Below the pieces are notes generated by a model. It saw only the letters and a program-made list of their open reading frames with translations, ran no database searches and was not told the DNA's origin. A DNA stretch of 24,301 nt from JAPUDQ01 sp039916485 (GTDB lineage: Bacteria; Patescibacteriota; Saccharimonadia; Saccharimonadales; Saccharimonadaceae). The stretch covers positions 1-24,301 of the forward strand of contig JBDSLH010000031.1 of NCBI GenBank assembly GCA_039916485.1, written 5' to 3'. The position numbers and the translations under genes were made by a program. This document shows, one piece after another, positions 14,568 through 22,446 of this stretch (position 1 is the stretch's first letter; every line of letters starts with the position of its first letter).

Positions 14568-14573
14568 TATACT
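14568..14573 (+). promoter_or_regulatory. Possible -10 of the anchored unknown gene
   Basis: TATACT (14568-14573) gives a leader of about 18 nt that holds AAGGAG (14587-14592). The -35 (CATAAT) is weak. Confidence 0.45.
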
Positions 14574-14597
14574 AATAGAATATAAAAAGGAGAAATA

Positions 14598-15173
14598 ATG
14601 AACAAAAATAAGATGCCTATGATTGCTGTACTCCTAGTAGTAGGATTATTGCTTTTAGGCGGAATTGCATACGCGCTCATGAATAAGAGCCAGCCTGCGT
14701 CGCAACAGTCCTACCAAGATGCAACTAAAAACTCAACTCAAGCTCAACCTAGTGAACCGGTCAGAGTATCCTCAATCGGTAATTTTTATACAGATGGTAG
14801 TACACGCAAATGCGCATATACGGTTGATGCCAATAACTTCACCTTTGAAAACACTTACTATTTTGATAACAATCGCGCTTTTACAACTATTAAATCCACA
14901 GAAAATGGTAAATCATCCAACTTCAACCAACTATACGTAGACGGTGTTAGCTATTCATGGGAGCAGGGCAGCACAAATGGCACAAAAGTTGTACAGACAG
15001 TCGAAGAGCTGAAAAAACTTGCCGATGATTCGATGGCTAATGCAGATGAATCCGTCCAAGCTGAAAACCAAAAGAAAGTTGAAGACACAGTAATCACATG
15101 TGAACCATGGACTGCTGATGCTTCAAAGTTTGAAGTTCCTGCTGGTGTAACCTTTAAAGAAATTACAATATAG
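14598..15173 (+). CDS. Membrane-anchored extracytoplasmic unknown protein
   Basis: 191 aa. TM residues 8-28 after a basic MNKNK start, then a low-complexity Ser/Gln/Thr linker (about 30-55), then a domain with two Cys (CAYTVDANNF and ITCEPW) that could form a disulfide. Aromatic-rich beta strands (FTFENTYYFDNNRAF, YVDGVSYSWEQG) suggest a small beta sandwich. No lipobox Cys is found, so it is a TM-anchored rather than a lipid-anchored protein. AAGGAG lies 5 nt before the ATG; a hairpin terminator follows. The family is not recognised. Confidence 0.85.
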   Translation: MNKNKMPMIAVLLVVGLLLLGGIAYALMNKSQPASQQSYQDATKNSTQAQPSEPVRVSSIGNFYTDGSTRKCAYTVDANNFTFENTYYFDNNRAFTTIKSTENGKSSNFNQLYVDGVSYSWEQGSTNGTKVVQTVEELKKLADDSMANADESVQAENQKKVEDTVITCEPWTADASKFEVPAGVTFKEITI

Positions 15174-15191
15174 CAAGACATATGACTATAG

Positions 15192-15219
15192 CGCCTCTAC
15201 CATGAGGCGTTTTAGTTTT
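15192..15219 (+). terminator. Rho-independent terminator
   Basis: CGCCTC (15192-15197) pairs with GAGGCG (15204-15209) across a 6-nt loop, followed by TTTTAGTTTT. It overlaps the last bases of the convergent msrA gene. Confidence 0.85.
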
Positions 15220-15739
15220 ATATAAAGTACTCGGTAAAGTTCTTTTTAGTCTTGTTAACTTTTGGGGAGATGACAAAACTGCAGTAACCTGAGAACGGAT
15301 TTTGAGCATAATAGTCTTGATGCTCTGCTTCTGCTTCGTAAAACGCATCTAATGGTACTACTTGCGTCACGATAGGTTTGTCCCAATTTTTTTGCGCCCG
15401 CGTAACGGCTTCATCAAACTGTTGCTTTTGCTCATCATCTGCATAAAACATTGCTGATCGATATTGTGGACCTACATCGGCACCTTGGCGATTGAGGGAT
15501 GTCGGGTCATGAATGGTAAAAAATATGTCGAGGATTATGTCGGTGGGGACGACTGATTCATCAAAGGTAACCTCAACTGCTTCGGCATGTTCCGTGTTCC
15601 CCGAAGAGACTGCACTGTAATGTGCGTCGTTCTCAGAACCCCCGGCATATCCACAAGCTGACGACTCAACACCCTTAACTTTGCGATATACACCGTCTAA
15701 GCACCAGAAGCATCCACCAGCAAGTACATATGTTGTCAT
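15218..15739 (-). CDS. msrA: Peptide-methionine (S)-S-oxide reductase
   Basis: 173 aa. The catalytic GCFWC motif (Cys10 nucleophile) is at the N-terminus, followed by GVYRKVKGVESSACGYAGG, FFTIHDPTSLNRQGADVGPQYRSA and HQDYYAQNPFSGYC. The C-terminal Cys in GYC is the likely recycling residue. MsrA repairs oxidised methionine using thioredoxin. No MsrB is fused or adjacent. Start ATG 15739 is 6 nt after TATACT; the GGAGGT that touches the ATG is too close to be a working SD. Confidence 0.97.
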   Translation of the reverse strand: MTTYVLAGGCFWCLDGVYRKVKGVESSACGYAGGSENDAHYSAVSSGNTEHAEAVEVTFDESVVPTDIILDIFFTIHDPTSLNRQGADVGPQYRSAMFYADDEQKQQFDEAVTRAQKNWDKPIVTQVVPLDAFYEAEAEHQDYYAQNPFSGYCSFVISPKVNKTKKNFTEYFI

Positions 15740-15745
15740 ACCTCC

Positions 15746-15766
15746 AGTATACTCTGGTGGTACAAT
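15746..15766. promoter_or_regulatory. Compact divergent promoter pair msrA / LURP-one gene
   Basis: Minus-strand TATACT (15746-15751) and plus-strand TGG-TACAAT (15761-15766) are 9 bp apart. Each is exactly 6 nt from its ATG, so the two start codons are only 33 bp apart. Any -35 of one lies in the coding region of the other. Confidence 0.7.
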
Positions 15767-15772
15767 GATGCT

Positions 15773-16381
15773 ATGAAACCACGAATTGTCATCCAGCAGA
15801 AAATTACAGCATTTACCAATATCTATAAAATACTAGGCACCGATGATACAGGTGGCACGACAGATATGATCGCCTATGCGCAGCAAAAGAGATTGGCGTT
15901 CAAAGAGAAGGTTACATTCTACAAAAATGATCAAAAGACTGAAGAATTATTTACATTCCGTGCCGAGAAGGTGATGGATGTCCATGGTCGATATATCGTC
16001 GAAGATAACGATGGACATTGTATGGGCATGTTCAAAAAAGAATTCAAAAAATCATTACTCAATAGTACGTGGAACATAATGAGCGCTGAAGGAGACGTAG
16101 TCTTTACTGTCAGAGAAAGCAACCAGACGTTGGCTATTGCTCGAAGATTTTTGGCCTTTATACCGTATCTCGGGGATCTATTTGAGCTGATCACTAATTT
16201 TATGAAGTATCATTTTGTGTTTATAGAACCCAAGACCAACGAAACAGTCGGAAGGTATCAAAAAACGACGCTATTTAGGGATCATTACACGCTGTCAATG
16301 ACGGACGGAGCGTATGAGAAGCTTGATTGGCGGGTACTCGCAGCCATGGGTGTCGCACTGGATGCTTTACAGTCACGATAA
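15773..16381 (+). CDS. LURP-one-related / tubby C-terminal-like protein
   Basis: 202 aa. The pattern of short beta strands round a central hydrophobic helix fits the LOR (DUF567)/scramblase-like fold: FRAEKVMDVHGRYIVEDNDG, MFKKEFKKSLLNSTWNIM, VFIEPKTNETVGRYQK and YTLSMTDG. The helix near the C-terminus (WRVLAAMGVALDALQ) is the usual closing element. Bacterial members are of unknown function, with proposed links to phospholipid or membrane biology. No signal peptide. Leaderless start; strong hairpin terminator behind. Confidence 0.8.
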   Translation: MKPRIVIQQKITAFTNIYKILGTDDTGGTTDMIAYAQQKRLAFKEKVTFYKNDQKTEELFTFRAEKVMDVHGRYIVEDNDGHCMGMFKKEFKKSLLNSTWNIMSAEGDVVFTVRESNQTLAIARRFLAFIPYLGDLFELITNFMKYHFVFIEPKTNETVGRYQKTTLFRDHYTLSMTDGAYEKLDWRVLAAMGVALDALQSR

Positions 16382-16392
16382 GTTGGTACAAA

Positions 16393-16421
16393 AAAATGAG
16401 CGGGTTGACCCCGCTCATTTT
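16393..16421. terminator. Bidirectional terminator between LURP-one gene and small basic ORF
   Basis: AAAATGAGCGGG (16393-16404) pairs with CCCGCTCATTTT (16410-16421), loop 5 nt. In the minus direction it is followed by a run of seven T, so it best terminates the small minus-strand ORF; it can also end the plus-strand gene. Confidence 0.9.
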
Positions 16422-16426
16422 GCTAC

Positions 16427-16489
16427 CTAGACTTTTTCTTTTTTCTTTTTCTTTTGCTCACGCTTTTGATGATTATCGCCTTTTGGCAT
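16427..16489 (-). CDS. 20-codon highly basic peptide gene
   Basis: A short ORF of 20 residues plus TAG. It opens MPKGDN and ends in a Lys/Glu tail; 8 of 20 residues are Lys. Support is contextual: GGAAGGA (16495-16501) lies 5 nt before the ATG, TATACT (16544-16549) is a fitting -10, and a hairpin with a U-tract follows the stop by 5 nt. The polypyrimidine run in the plus strand is simply the antisense of its Lys codons. The opening recalls small basic ribosome-associated peptides such as bTHX (MGKGD...), but this is only a resemblance. Confidence 0.6.
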   Translation of the reverse strand: MPKGDNHQKREQKKKKKEKV

Positions 16490-16543
16490 ATAGATCCTTC
16501 CGTTACATTTTTAAACATTTTAACGTCTTGGGTGGATATACCT

Positions 16544-16564
16544 AGTATAGCGCGATGTTACAAT
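16544..16564. promoter_or_regulatory. Compact divergent promoter pair, small peptide / DUF427
   Basis: Minus TATACT (16544-16549) and plus TGT-TACAAT (16559-16564), 9 bp apart: the same AGTATA-N9-TACAAT core as at msrA, but here both genes have leaders with an SD. Confidence 0.6.
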
Positions 16565-16588
16565 AGATACATAACCATAAGGAGAATT

Positions 16589-16900
16589 ATGATCCAAGCG
16601 ATATGGAACGATACGGTACTTGCAAGCGCAGAAAAAGATGAAATGCTCCGAATAGAAGGTAACTGGTACTTTCCGCCAACTGCAGTAAAACGTGAATTTT
16701 TCAAAGATAGCGATACGCACACAACGTGCCTCTGGAAAGGTGAAGCATCATACTATACGGTAAATGTTGAAGATCAGACCAACGAAGATGCTGCATGGTA
16801 TTATCCTCAGCCCATGGATGGATCAATAGAGCGAGTCGGAGATTTTACTAACTATGTCGCGTTTTGGCGTGGAGTAGAGGTAAAAGAGACTGCGTCTTAG
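16589..16900 (+). CDS. DUF427 domain protein
   Basis: 103 aa from ATG 16589, which has AAGGAG 5-6 nt upstream; the upstream extension to 16454 is antisense to the small peptide gene and has no support. The sequence matches DUF427: a short N-terminal IWNDTVLA strand, LRIEGNWYFPPTAV, TTCLWKGEASYYTV, AAWYYPQP and VAFWRGVEV. The family is widespread in Actinobacteria and fungi; its biochemical role is not established. Confidence 0.92.
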   Translation: MIQAIWNDTVLASAEKDEMLRIEGNWYFPPTAVKREFFKDSDTHTTCLWKGEASYYTVNVEDQTNEDAAWYYPQPMDGSIERVGDFTNYVAFWRGVEVKETAS

Positions 16901-16912
16901 CTCTGTCTGTGA

Positions 16913-16918
16913 GACAAT
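16913..16918 (+). promoter_or_regulatory. Extended -10, leaderless
   Basis: TGA plus GACAAT (16913-16918); ATG 16925 after 6 nt, no SD. Confidence 0.45.
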
Positions 16919-16924
16919 AGTGTC

Positions 16925-17902
16925 ATGAAGAAATTTGATTATAGTGTTATTGCGGTGCCAGTCCCATATGACCAAGCACGCCGAGAAGTAACAGAAATCC
17001 CGAAGCAATTTAAGAACGCACGGATCGCATTTATTGGGATAGGTGTTCTTTTAGTTGTTCAGATTATTGTTATGCGTGCATACGAACATTTGCAGATCAT
17101 CCCATTACTGCTAGTACCATATGCGCTTGTAGCGGGGTATTTTTATTGGAAGTTTCGTCGGGATATACAACGAATAGCAGGAATATATCGGTTTGCTAGT
17201 GCAAATGATATGCATGCAATCGCTAGTAGCAGCTCAGATCAATATCCAGGAACGCTGTTCAACGACGGACATACGAGAGAGGTCGTCATGGCATTACGAA
17301 CCAAAGATGACAAAGAACCAATCGAGATAGGTAATTATCGATTTGTGACTGGACATGGACGGAGTGCACGAAATCACGATTTTACGTACATGCTTATCAA
17401 ACTTGACAAAGTTTTACCTCATATTTTTATTGATTCAAAATCAAATAATTCGTTTTGGAATCGCGAGCATGCATCTGACTATGCGAAAAGTCAGCATTTA
17501 CAGTTCGAAGGTGATTTTAATAAGTATTTTAAAGCACTTGTGCCTGAAGATTATGGTCGAGACGCAAACTATATATTTACACCTGACGTGCTCCAAGCGT
17601 TGCTACAGTATGGAAAAGAATATGATTTTGAATTAATGGGTGACACACTCATTATGTTTAAGAGAGGACAAGTAAATCTTGCTGATCCTAAGAATCTTGA
17701 GGTCATGTTGTCTAAAGTGACGATGTTTGCAACCAAGTTCCGCAAACAGACTAAACTTTATAAAGATGACCGAGTTGTAACGGAGGCTATGGGCACAATA
17801 GCACCTGAAGGCAAAAAATTGCGCTCGGCGTTCCCGTGGTTTTTGGTCTTAGTCTTAGGTTATTTCGCTGTCAGCATCTTTATACGAGTATTTGCGCGCT
17901 AA
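16925..17902 (+). CDS. Membrane protein of unknown function (DUF3137-like)
   Basis: 325 aa. Two TM segments near residues 35-51 and 58-75 and one at the C-terminus (about 305-321) frame a large soluble domain. That domain carries FTYMLIKLDKVLPHIFIDSKSNN and YIFTPDVLQALLQYGKEYDFELMGDTLIMFKRG, which resembles DUF3137 proteins (a membrane hairpin followed by a soluble domain), but the assignment is tentative. It is flanked by promoters on both sides and is probably monocistronic. Leaderless start. Confidence 0.8.
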   Translation: MKKFDYSVIAVPVPYDQARREVTEIPKQFKNARIAFIGIGVLLVVQIIVMRAYEHLQIIPLLLVPYALVAGYFYWKFRRDIQRIAGIYRFASANDMHAIASSSSDQYPGTLFNDGHTREVVMALRTKDDKEPIEIGNYRFVTGHGRSARNHDFTYMLIKLDKVLPHIFIDSKSNNSFWNREHASDYAKSQHLQFEGDFNKYFKALVPEDYGRDANYIFTPDVLQALLQYGKEYDFELMGDTLIMFKRGQVNLADPKNLEVMLSKVTMFATKFRKQTKLYKDDRVVTEAMGTIAPEGKKLRSAFPWFLVLVLGYFAVSIFIRVFAR

Positions 17903-17932
17903 GGCCAGCTATACAAGTGACTTTGAGATCGG

Positions 17933-17938
17933 TATACT
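17933..17938 (+). promoter_or_regulatory. -10 of the MMPL-Nudix-helicase cluster
   Basis: TATACT (17933-17938), weak -35 (TATACA 17910-17915, 17 bp). The leader of about 25 nt holds GAGGG (17957-17961), 7 nt before GTG 17969. Confidence 0.5.
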
Positions 17939-17968
17939 AGTACCTAATATAACAGCGAGGGATTCTCT

Positions 17969-20284
17969 GTGAAACGATTACATACTGCTCCACTTTGGCT
18001 GAGAGTTTTGCTGCCAACCGTACTCATAACTATATGGTTCGCTTTAGCAGGCCTCGGTGGGCCGTATTTTGGAAGGATTGAAGAAGTATCAGATGTTGAC
18101 CTGGCTGCTTTTTTACCAAAAAGCGCCGAAGCAACGAAAGTTAACGCCGAGCTAGCAAAATTTCGTGACGGCACAACGATACCGGCTATCATAGTCTTTA
18201 CCCCAAAAGATGGTACTTTTGACGCGATAGAAGAAACCGCGGTAAATGACCGTCGCGACGAAATACAATCTGTTACTGGCGTTACAGATGAGGTGTCGCC
18301 GGCTGTCATATCACAAGATTCAAAAGCCGCTCTGATGATCGCGCAGGTTGATACCAATGAAAAAGTTGTTGATGTTCTTGAGAAAGTAGATGCAACACTT
18401 AGTGAGCCGAGTATTAGTGGTGTTAGCTATAAAATTACGGGTCCAGCAGGTTTTGCAGCCGACCTAACTGCAGCATTTGGTGGGATAGACGGAGTACTCC
18501 TCCTCACAGCACTCTCAGTGGTATTTGTAATCTTGATTATCGTGTATCGATCAATCCTCTTGCCAATACTGGTACTGATGACAAGTATGTTTGCACTGGC
18601 GGTCAGTATATTGATCGTCTGGAATCTAGCAAAAGCAGGGTACGTCACGCTAAATGGACAGGTGCAAGGGATTTTATTCATACTTGTTATTGGTGCTGCT
18701 ACTGACTATTCGCTTCTGTATATCTCACGGTATCGAGAAGAGCTATACAAAGTAAAATCCAAATGGATTGCAACTCTCGAAGCGCTCAAAGGAGCATTTG
18801 AGCCGATTATTGCAAGTGGTGGGACAGTTATCGTTGGCCTACTTTGTCTACTGCTCAGTGATCTTGCATCAAACAAAGCGTTAGGTCCTGTCGGCGCAGT
18901 CGGTATTGCGCTCTCAGTGTTGTCGGCACTGACGTTACTACCGATGCTTCTGTTTGTCTTTGGAAGAGCAAGTTTTTGGCCTACTCGACCACTCGCCGAT
19001 ACAAAGCACCGAAAAGAGCATGAGAAGAAACTTAGGACTGGCTTATGGCATCGTGTTGGAGACTTCGTCGCACGACACCCACGACCAATATGGATAGTTA
19101 CCGCTGTAGTACTGCTGATTGCAGCAGCAGGCTATCCACAGCTGAAGGCTGATGGTGTCGCTCAAAGTGATCTCATAGTCGGAAAGTCTCAGGCCCGCGA
19201 TGGTCAAGAAATACTTGGTAAGCATTTTCCTGATGGTTCAGGCAGCCCTGCATTGATAATTGCTCCTGAAGGATCATATGAAAAAATTGCAGCAAAGCTA
19301 GAAACTGACAACGGTATTGATACCGTCAGTGTGACTGCGACAGATTCTCCAAATAACCAAAAACCTTTCGGTAGGCAGCAGGACCAGATCAAAGCCGACA
19401 TACGCAAAGAAGTACAGGCAAAGTATGATGTTGATCTAGCTGCCCTGCAGGCGGAAGAGGATGCGTTAGCAAGTCAGATAGGACCGGAGGCAGCAGCAAT
19501 GGTATTTGAGAGTGTCCGAGCCGGGATCCCGAGTGTTGAATCAATTGTGGAGGAAGCATATCCATTTAAAGAAGCTCAAGTTCGTGTCGTTGACGGAGAA
19601 GTGCTCATCCAAGCAACGCTTACCGATGCAGCGGATTCACAAGCCGCCAAAGAGACGATAGCCCGTATACGACCACTTGTCCGTGGTGTTGATCAAGCTG
19701 CGCTCGTCGGTGGTCCGACCGCAGTCCAATACGACACCAATCAAGCTTCGATCAGAGACAGGCAAGTTATTATCCCGATCGTGTTGATCGCTATCACACT
19801 GATACTGATGGTACTCCTGCGGTCGATCATTGCACCAATCTTGTTGCTCGCAACCACTGTCGTATCATTTGGTGCAAGTCTCGGTGTGGCTGCAATTCTC
19901 TTTAATAATGTATGGCAGTTCCCAGGAGCAGATCCAACAGTTTTACTCTATGGATTTGTATTTTTGGTTGCGCTTGGTATCGATTACAATATTTTCCTTA
20001 TGACCCGGGTGAGAGAGGAGTCAATCAAACACGGTACTCAAAAAGGTGTTATTCAAGGTCTTGTAGTGACTGGTGGCGTCATCACAAGTGCCGGTATCGT
20101 GCTCGCTGCAACATTTGCTGCACTCGCAGTGATACCAATATTGTTCCTCTTCCAGCTAGCGTTTATCGTGGCATTTGGTGTGCTTCTCGATACAATAATT
20201 GTTCGATCCTTGCTGGTCCCAGCACTTATAAAAGATATAGGCTCGTTCGTGTGGTGGCCGAGTAAACTAACAAAGAAAAAATAA
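17969..20284 (+). CDS. MMPL/RND-family transporter
   Basis: 771 aa with the RND duplication: TM1 (about 10-28), extracellular loop (about 33-170), TM2-6 with the conserved GAATDYSLLYISRYREEL (242-259), then TM7 (about 372-390), a second loop with a helical segment (about 470-510), and TM8-12 with the matching ALGIDYNIFLMTRVREES. The two Asp-Tyr pairs are the proton-relay positions of MmpL proteins. MmpL proteins export lipids or siderophores in Actinobacteria; here a lipid substrate is possible but not shown. GTG start with GAGGG. The stop overlaps the Nudix start by one base. Confidence 0.95.
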   Translation: MKRLHTAPLWLRVLLPTVLITIWFALAGLGGPYFGRIEEVSDVDLAAFLPKSAEATKVNAELAKFRDGTTIPAIIVFTPKDGTFDAIEETAVNDRRDEIQSVTGVTDEVSPAVISQDSKAALMIAQVDTNEKVVDVLEKVDATLSEPSISGVSYKITGPAGFAADLTAAFGGIDGVLLLTALSVVFVILIIVYRSILLPILVLMTSMFALAVSILIVWNLAKAGYVTLNGQVQGILFILVIGAATDYSLLYISRYREELYKVKSKWIATLEALKGAFEPIIASGGTVIVGLLCLLLSDLASNKALGPVGAVGIALSVLSALTLLPMLLFVFGRASFWPTRPLADTKHRKEHEKKLRTGLWHRVGDFVARHPRPIWIVTAVVLLIAAAGYPQLKADGVAQSDLIVGKSQARDGQEILGKHFPDGSGSPALIIAPEGSYEKIAAKLETDNGIDTVSVTATDSPNNQKPFGRQQDQIKADIRKEVQAKYDVDLAALQAEEDALASQIGPEAAAMVFESVRAGIPSVESIVEEAYPFKEAQVRVVDGEVLIQATLTDAADSQAAKETIARIRPLVRGVDQAALVGGPTAVQYDTNQASIRDRQVIIPIVLIAITLILMVLLRSIIAPILLLATTVVSFGASLGVAAILFNNVWQFPGADPTVLLYGFVFLVALGIDYNIFLMTRVREESIKHGTQKGVIQGLVVTGGVITSAGIVLAATFAALAVIPILFLFQLAFIVAFGVLLDTIIVRSLLVPALIKDIGSFVWWPSKLTKKK

Positions 20285-20847
20285 TGACCAAACGGGAATT
20301 ACCACAACGTCCAATTTTAATACCAAGTGACGCTACTCAGGTGTTTAAAGGCAAATTGTTTGATGTGTATCAATGGAATCAAGAACTCTTTGACGGGAGT
20401 TTTGCAACATTTGAGATGCTCCGTCGTCCAGATACTGTGATTACGCTAGCTTTGGACGATAAGGGTATGGTCATAGCGTCAGACGAAGAACAACCTGGCG
20501 GGATAGTTCGTACGGATCATTTACCGGCAGGCCGAATTGATAATACAGATCCAACAACTTTAGCTGCCGCTCAGCGAGAGTTAAAGGAAGAAACGGGATA
20601 TGAGATGCAACAATGGGCACTTGTTGATGTCATACAGCCTGAGTCTAAGATTGAGTGGTTTGTATATTTCTATGTTGCGAGAGGAGTGTCATCGATGTCT
20701 ACTCCATCGCTTGATGCTGGTGAGAAGATTCAGGTAAAGCTAATTGATTACAGCAGAGCACGAAACGCAAACACTGCTTCGAGCAAATTTTCTGTGCTAG
20801 CCCCATACGCGAGCCTTAATGACATTTACAAAAAAGTAAACTGGTAG
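20284..20847 (+). CDS. Nudix hydrolase (ADP-ribose pyrophosphatase-like)
   Basis: 187 aa. The protein has the ADPRase plan: an N-terminal domain (FKGKLFDVYQWNQELFDG), a Nudix core and a C-terminal helix. The catalytic block AQRELKEETGY is intact (REL-x-EETG), preceded by PAGRID. The usual Glu at the start of the box is replaced by Asp and one extra residue lies before REL. The family cleaves NDP-X compounds such as ADP-ribose. The start overlaps the MMPL stop (TAATG), and the end is 4 nt from the helicase gene. Confidence 0.9.
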   Translation: MTKRELPQRPILIPSDATQVFKGKLFDVYQWNQELFDGSFATFEMLRRPDTVITLALDDKGMVIASDEEQPGGIVRTDHLPAGRIDNTDPTTLAAAQRELKEETGYEMQQWALVDVIQPESKIEWFVYFYVARGVSSMSTPSLDAGEKIQVKLIDYSRARNANTASSKFSVLAPYASLNDIYKKVNW

Positions 20848-20851
20848 GGTA

Positions 20852-22378
20852 ATGGATCAACAGCTTGCTCTTGAAATAATGCATCATGGTGAACATGTAT
20901 TTTTGACAGGTGCCGCAGGATCAGGCAAGACTCATGTACTTAACCAGTTTATCAATCAGGCAAAGGCGGGCGGTAAACACGTGAGTGTTACGGCAACGAC
21001 TGGGCTTGCTGCGACACATCTCGGTGGCTCGACGATCCATGCATGGAGCGGCATCGGTGTGCATGATGCGTTACCAGCTAATTTTGACGAGCATTTACTA
21101 AAAAGTCGGCGCGATATAATCCAGACAACGGATGTGCTCATCATCGATGAAATCTCAATGTTGCATGATTATCGTCTCGACATGGTCGATGCTGCCGCTC
21201 GCATCGCTCGGAACGATGAACGACCGTTTGGGGGTATCCAGGTCATCATGTGTGGCGATTTTTTCCAGTTGCCACCGGTGAATAGATATGACAGCAAACA
21301 AGGTGGGTTTGTTGTGTCGTCCGAAGCATGGCAAGAGCTTGACCCAGTTATATGTTATCTCGGTGAACAGCATCGTCAAGACGATGAAGTGCTACTTGAT
21401 ATACTTACTGCGCTTAGACAAGGCGATATCCGTAAGCGTCACGCCGAGGCTTTACTCGGTCGCATTACTGACGATGAAGACTCGTCCATCACGCAGCTTC
21501 ACACAGTAAATATCGATGTTGATCGGATCAATGATGCAAAACTGGCTGAGCTCGATGGTCAGGAGCACGTCTACAATGCAACGACGACTGGACGAGATAT
21601 CTATGTCAAATCATTAAAAAAATCATGTATAGCCGCTGAGAGATTAGTGCTCAAAAAAGGTGCATTGGTCATGGCTATCAAAAACAGTCCAGAACGAAAA
21701 TACGTCAATGGCTCTATAGCCACAATAATAGATTTCGAAAAAATGACTGATTTTCCGATTGTCGAATTCCAGTCAGGCAAACGCATCACGATGTCTCTGG
21801 ATAGCTGGGAACTTCGTGATGGTGATACCAAGCGTGCAAGTATCGCGCAAATACCTCTAAAATTAGCATATGCGATCACAGTTCATAAATCGCAAGGCAT
21901 GACTCTCGATGCCGCACGGGTTGATCTCCGTAAAGCATTTGTTGAGGGTATGGGGTATGTGGCACTCAGTCGGGTTCGACGACTCGATGGACTAAGTCTT
22001 GTCGGTATAAACCGCATGGCGCTACGCGTCAGTGATGATGCGCTCAGGATCGATACCGAACTTCGCAAAAAAGCCGTCGATGATCATGCGCGTTTTGAGA
22101 AATTACGAAAACAGGCGATCAAGCGAGCAAAAGATGAAATCAAGAAAGCCGCCAGTAAGAAAAAGGACAAGGCAGGCTGGGCAGAGCGCCTTGAAGTGAT
22201 GCGCAAAGATCACCCTAACGCCTATAGACCATGGACAGCCGAACAAGATGAGCGGATCAAGCAGGGATTCCAAAATGGTGTCAGCATCGATGAATTGAGT
22301 AAAAAACTTGGACGTCACAAACGATCAATAATCCTGAGGCTCCAAAAGCACTTTGGTGAAAATGTAGTGCAGCTGTAA
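20852..22378 (+). CDS. Pif1-like DNA helicase with C-terminal HTH tail
   Basis: 508 aa. Superfamily 1B helicase: Walker A GAAGSGKT (20-27), TATTGLAATHLGGSTIHAWSG (motif Ia region), Walker B VLIIDEISML (about 95-104), GDFFQLPPV (motif III), AITVHKSQGMTLD (motif V) and YVALSRVRRLDGLSL (motif VI). After a basic, Lys-rich linker (about 425-450) the last 50 residues (AYRPWTAEQDERIKQGF...ELSKKLGRHKRSI) form a Myb/HTH-like domain, a probable extra DNA-binding part. Pif1 helicases unwind 5'-3', including at G-quadruplexes and stalled forks. It lies 4 nt behind the Nudix gene and is likely cotranscribed; its SD is weak. Confidence 0.94.
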   Translation: MDQQLALEIMHHGEHVFLTGAAGSGKTHVLNQFINQAKAGGKHVSVTATTGLAATHLGGSTIHAWSGIGVHDALPANFDEHLLKSRRDIIQTTDVLIIDEISMLHDYRLDMVDAAARIARNDERPFGGIQVIMCGDFFQLPPVNRYDSKQGGFVVSSEAWQELDPVICYLGEQHRQDDEVLLDILTALRQGDIRKRHAEALLGRITDDEDSSITQLHTVNIDVDRINDAKLAELDGQEHVYNATTTGRDIYVKSLKKSCIAAERLVLKKGALVMAIKNSPERKYVNGSIATIIDFEKMTDFPIVEFQSGKRITMSLDSWELRDGDTKRASIAQIPLKLAYAITVHKSQGMTLDAARVDLRKAFVEGMGYVALSRVRRLDGLSLVGINRMALRVSDDALRIDTELRKKAVDDHARFEKLRKQAIKRAKDEIKKAASKKKDKAGWAERLEVMRKDHPNAYRPWTAEQDERIKQGFQNGVSIDELSKKLGRHKRSIILRLQKHFGENVVQL

Positions 22379-22395
22379 CAGTTGTACTATCGATA

Positions 22396-22424
22396 TTGTA
22401 TTTTTGATGTGCGGCGAGCATACT
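22396..22424 (+). promoter_or_regulatory. Putative promoter of DUF1761 gene
   Basis: TTGTAT (22396-22401), 17-bp spacer, CATACT (22419-22424). Confidence 0.45.
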
Positions 22425-22446
22425 GCAGACATAACAAGGAGGTTCT

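Noticed and set aside
13721..14680. Minus-strand ORFs of 171 and 139 aa over glyS and the following gap
   Set aside because: They lie opposite class II synthetase motifs, have no promoter or SD, and carry no domain pattern.
16431..16456. Poly-pyrimidine tract as a terminator or low-complexity repeat
   Set aside because: Read on the minus strand it is the Lys/Glu-coding 3' end of the 20-codon ORF; the actual terminator is the hairpin at 16393-16421.
16454..16588. N-terminal extension of the DUF427 ORF
   Set aside because: It overlaps the small basic peptide gene and the promoter region; a strong SD precedes ATG 16589 and the family begins there.
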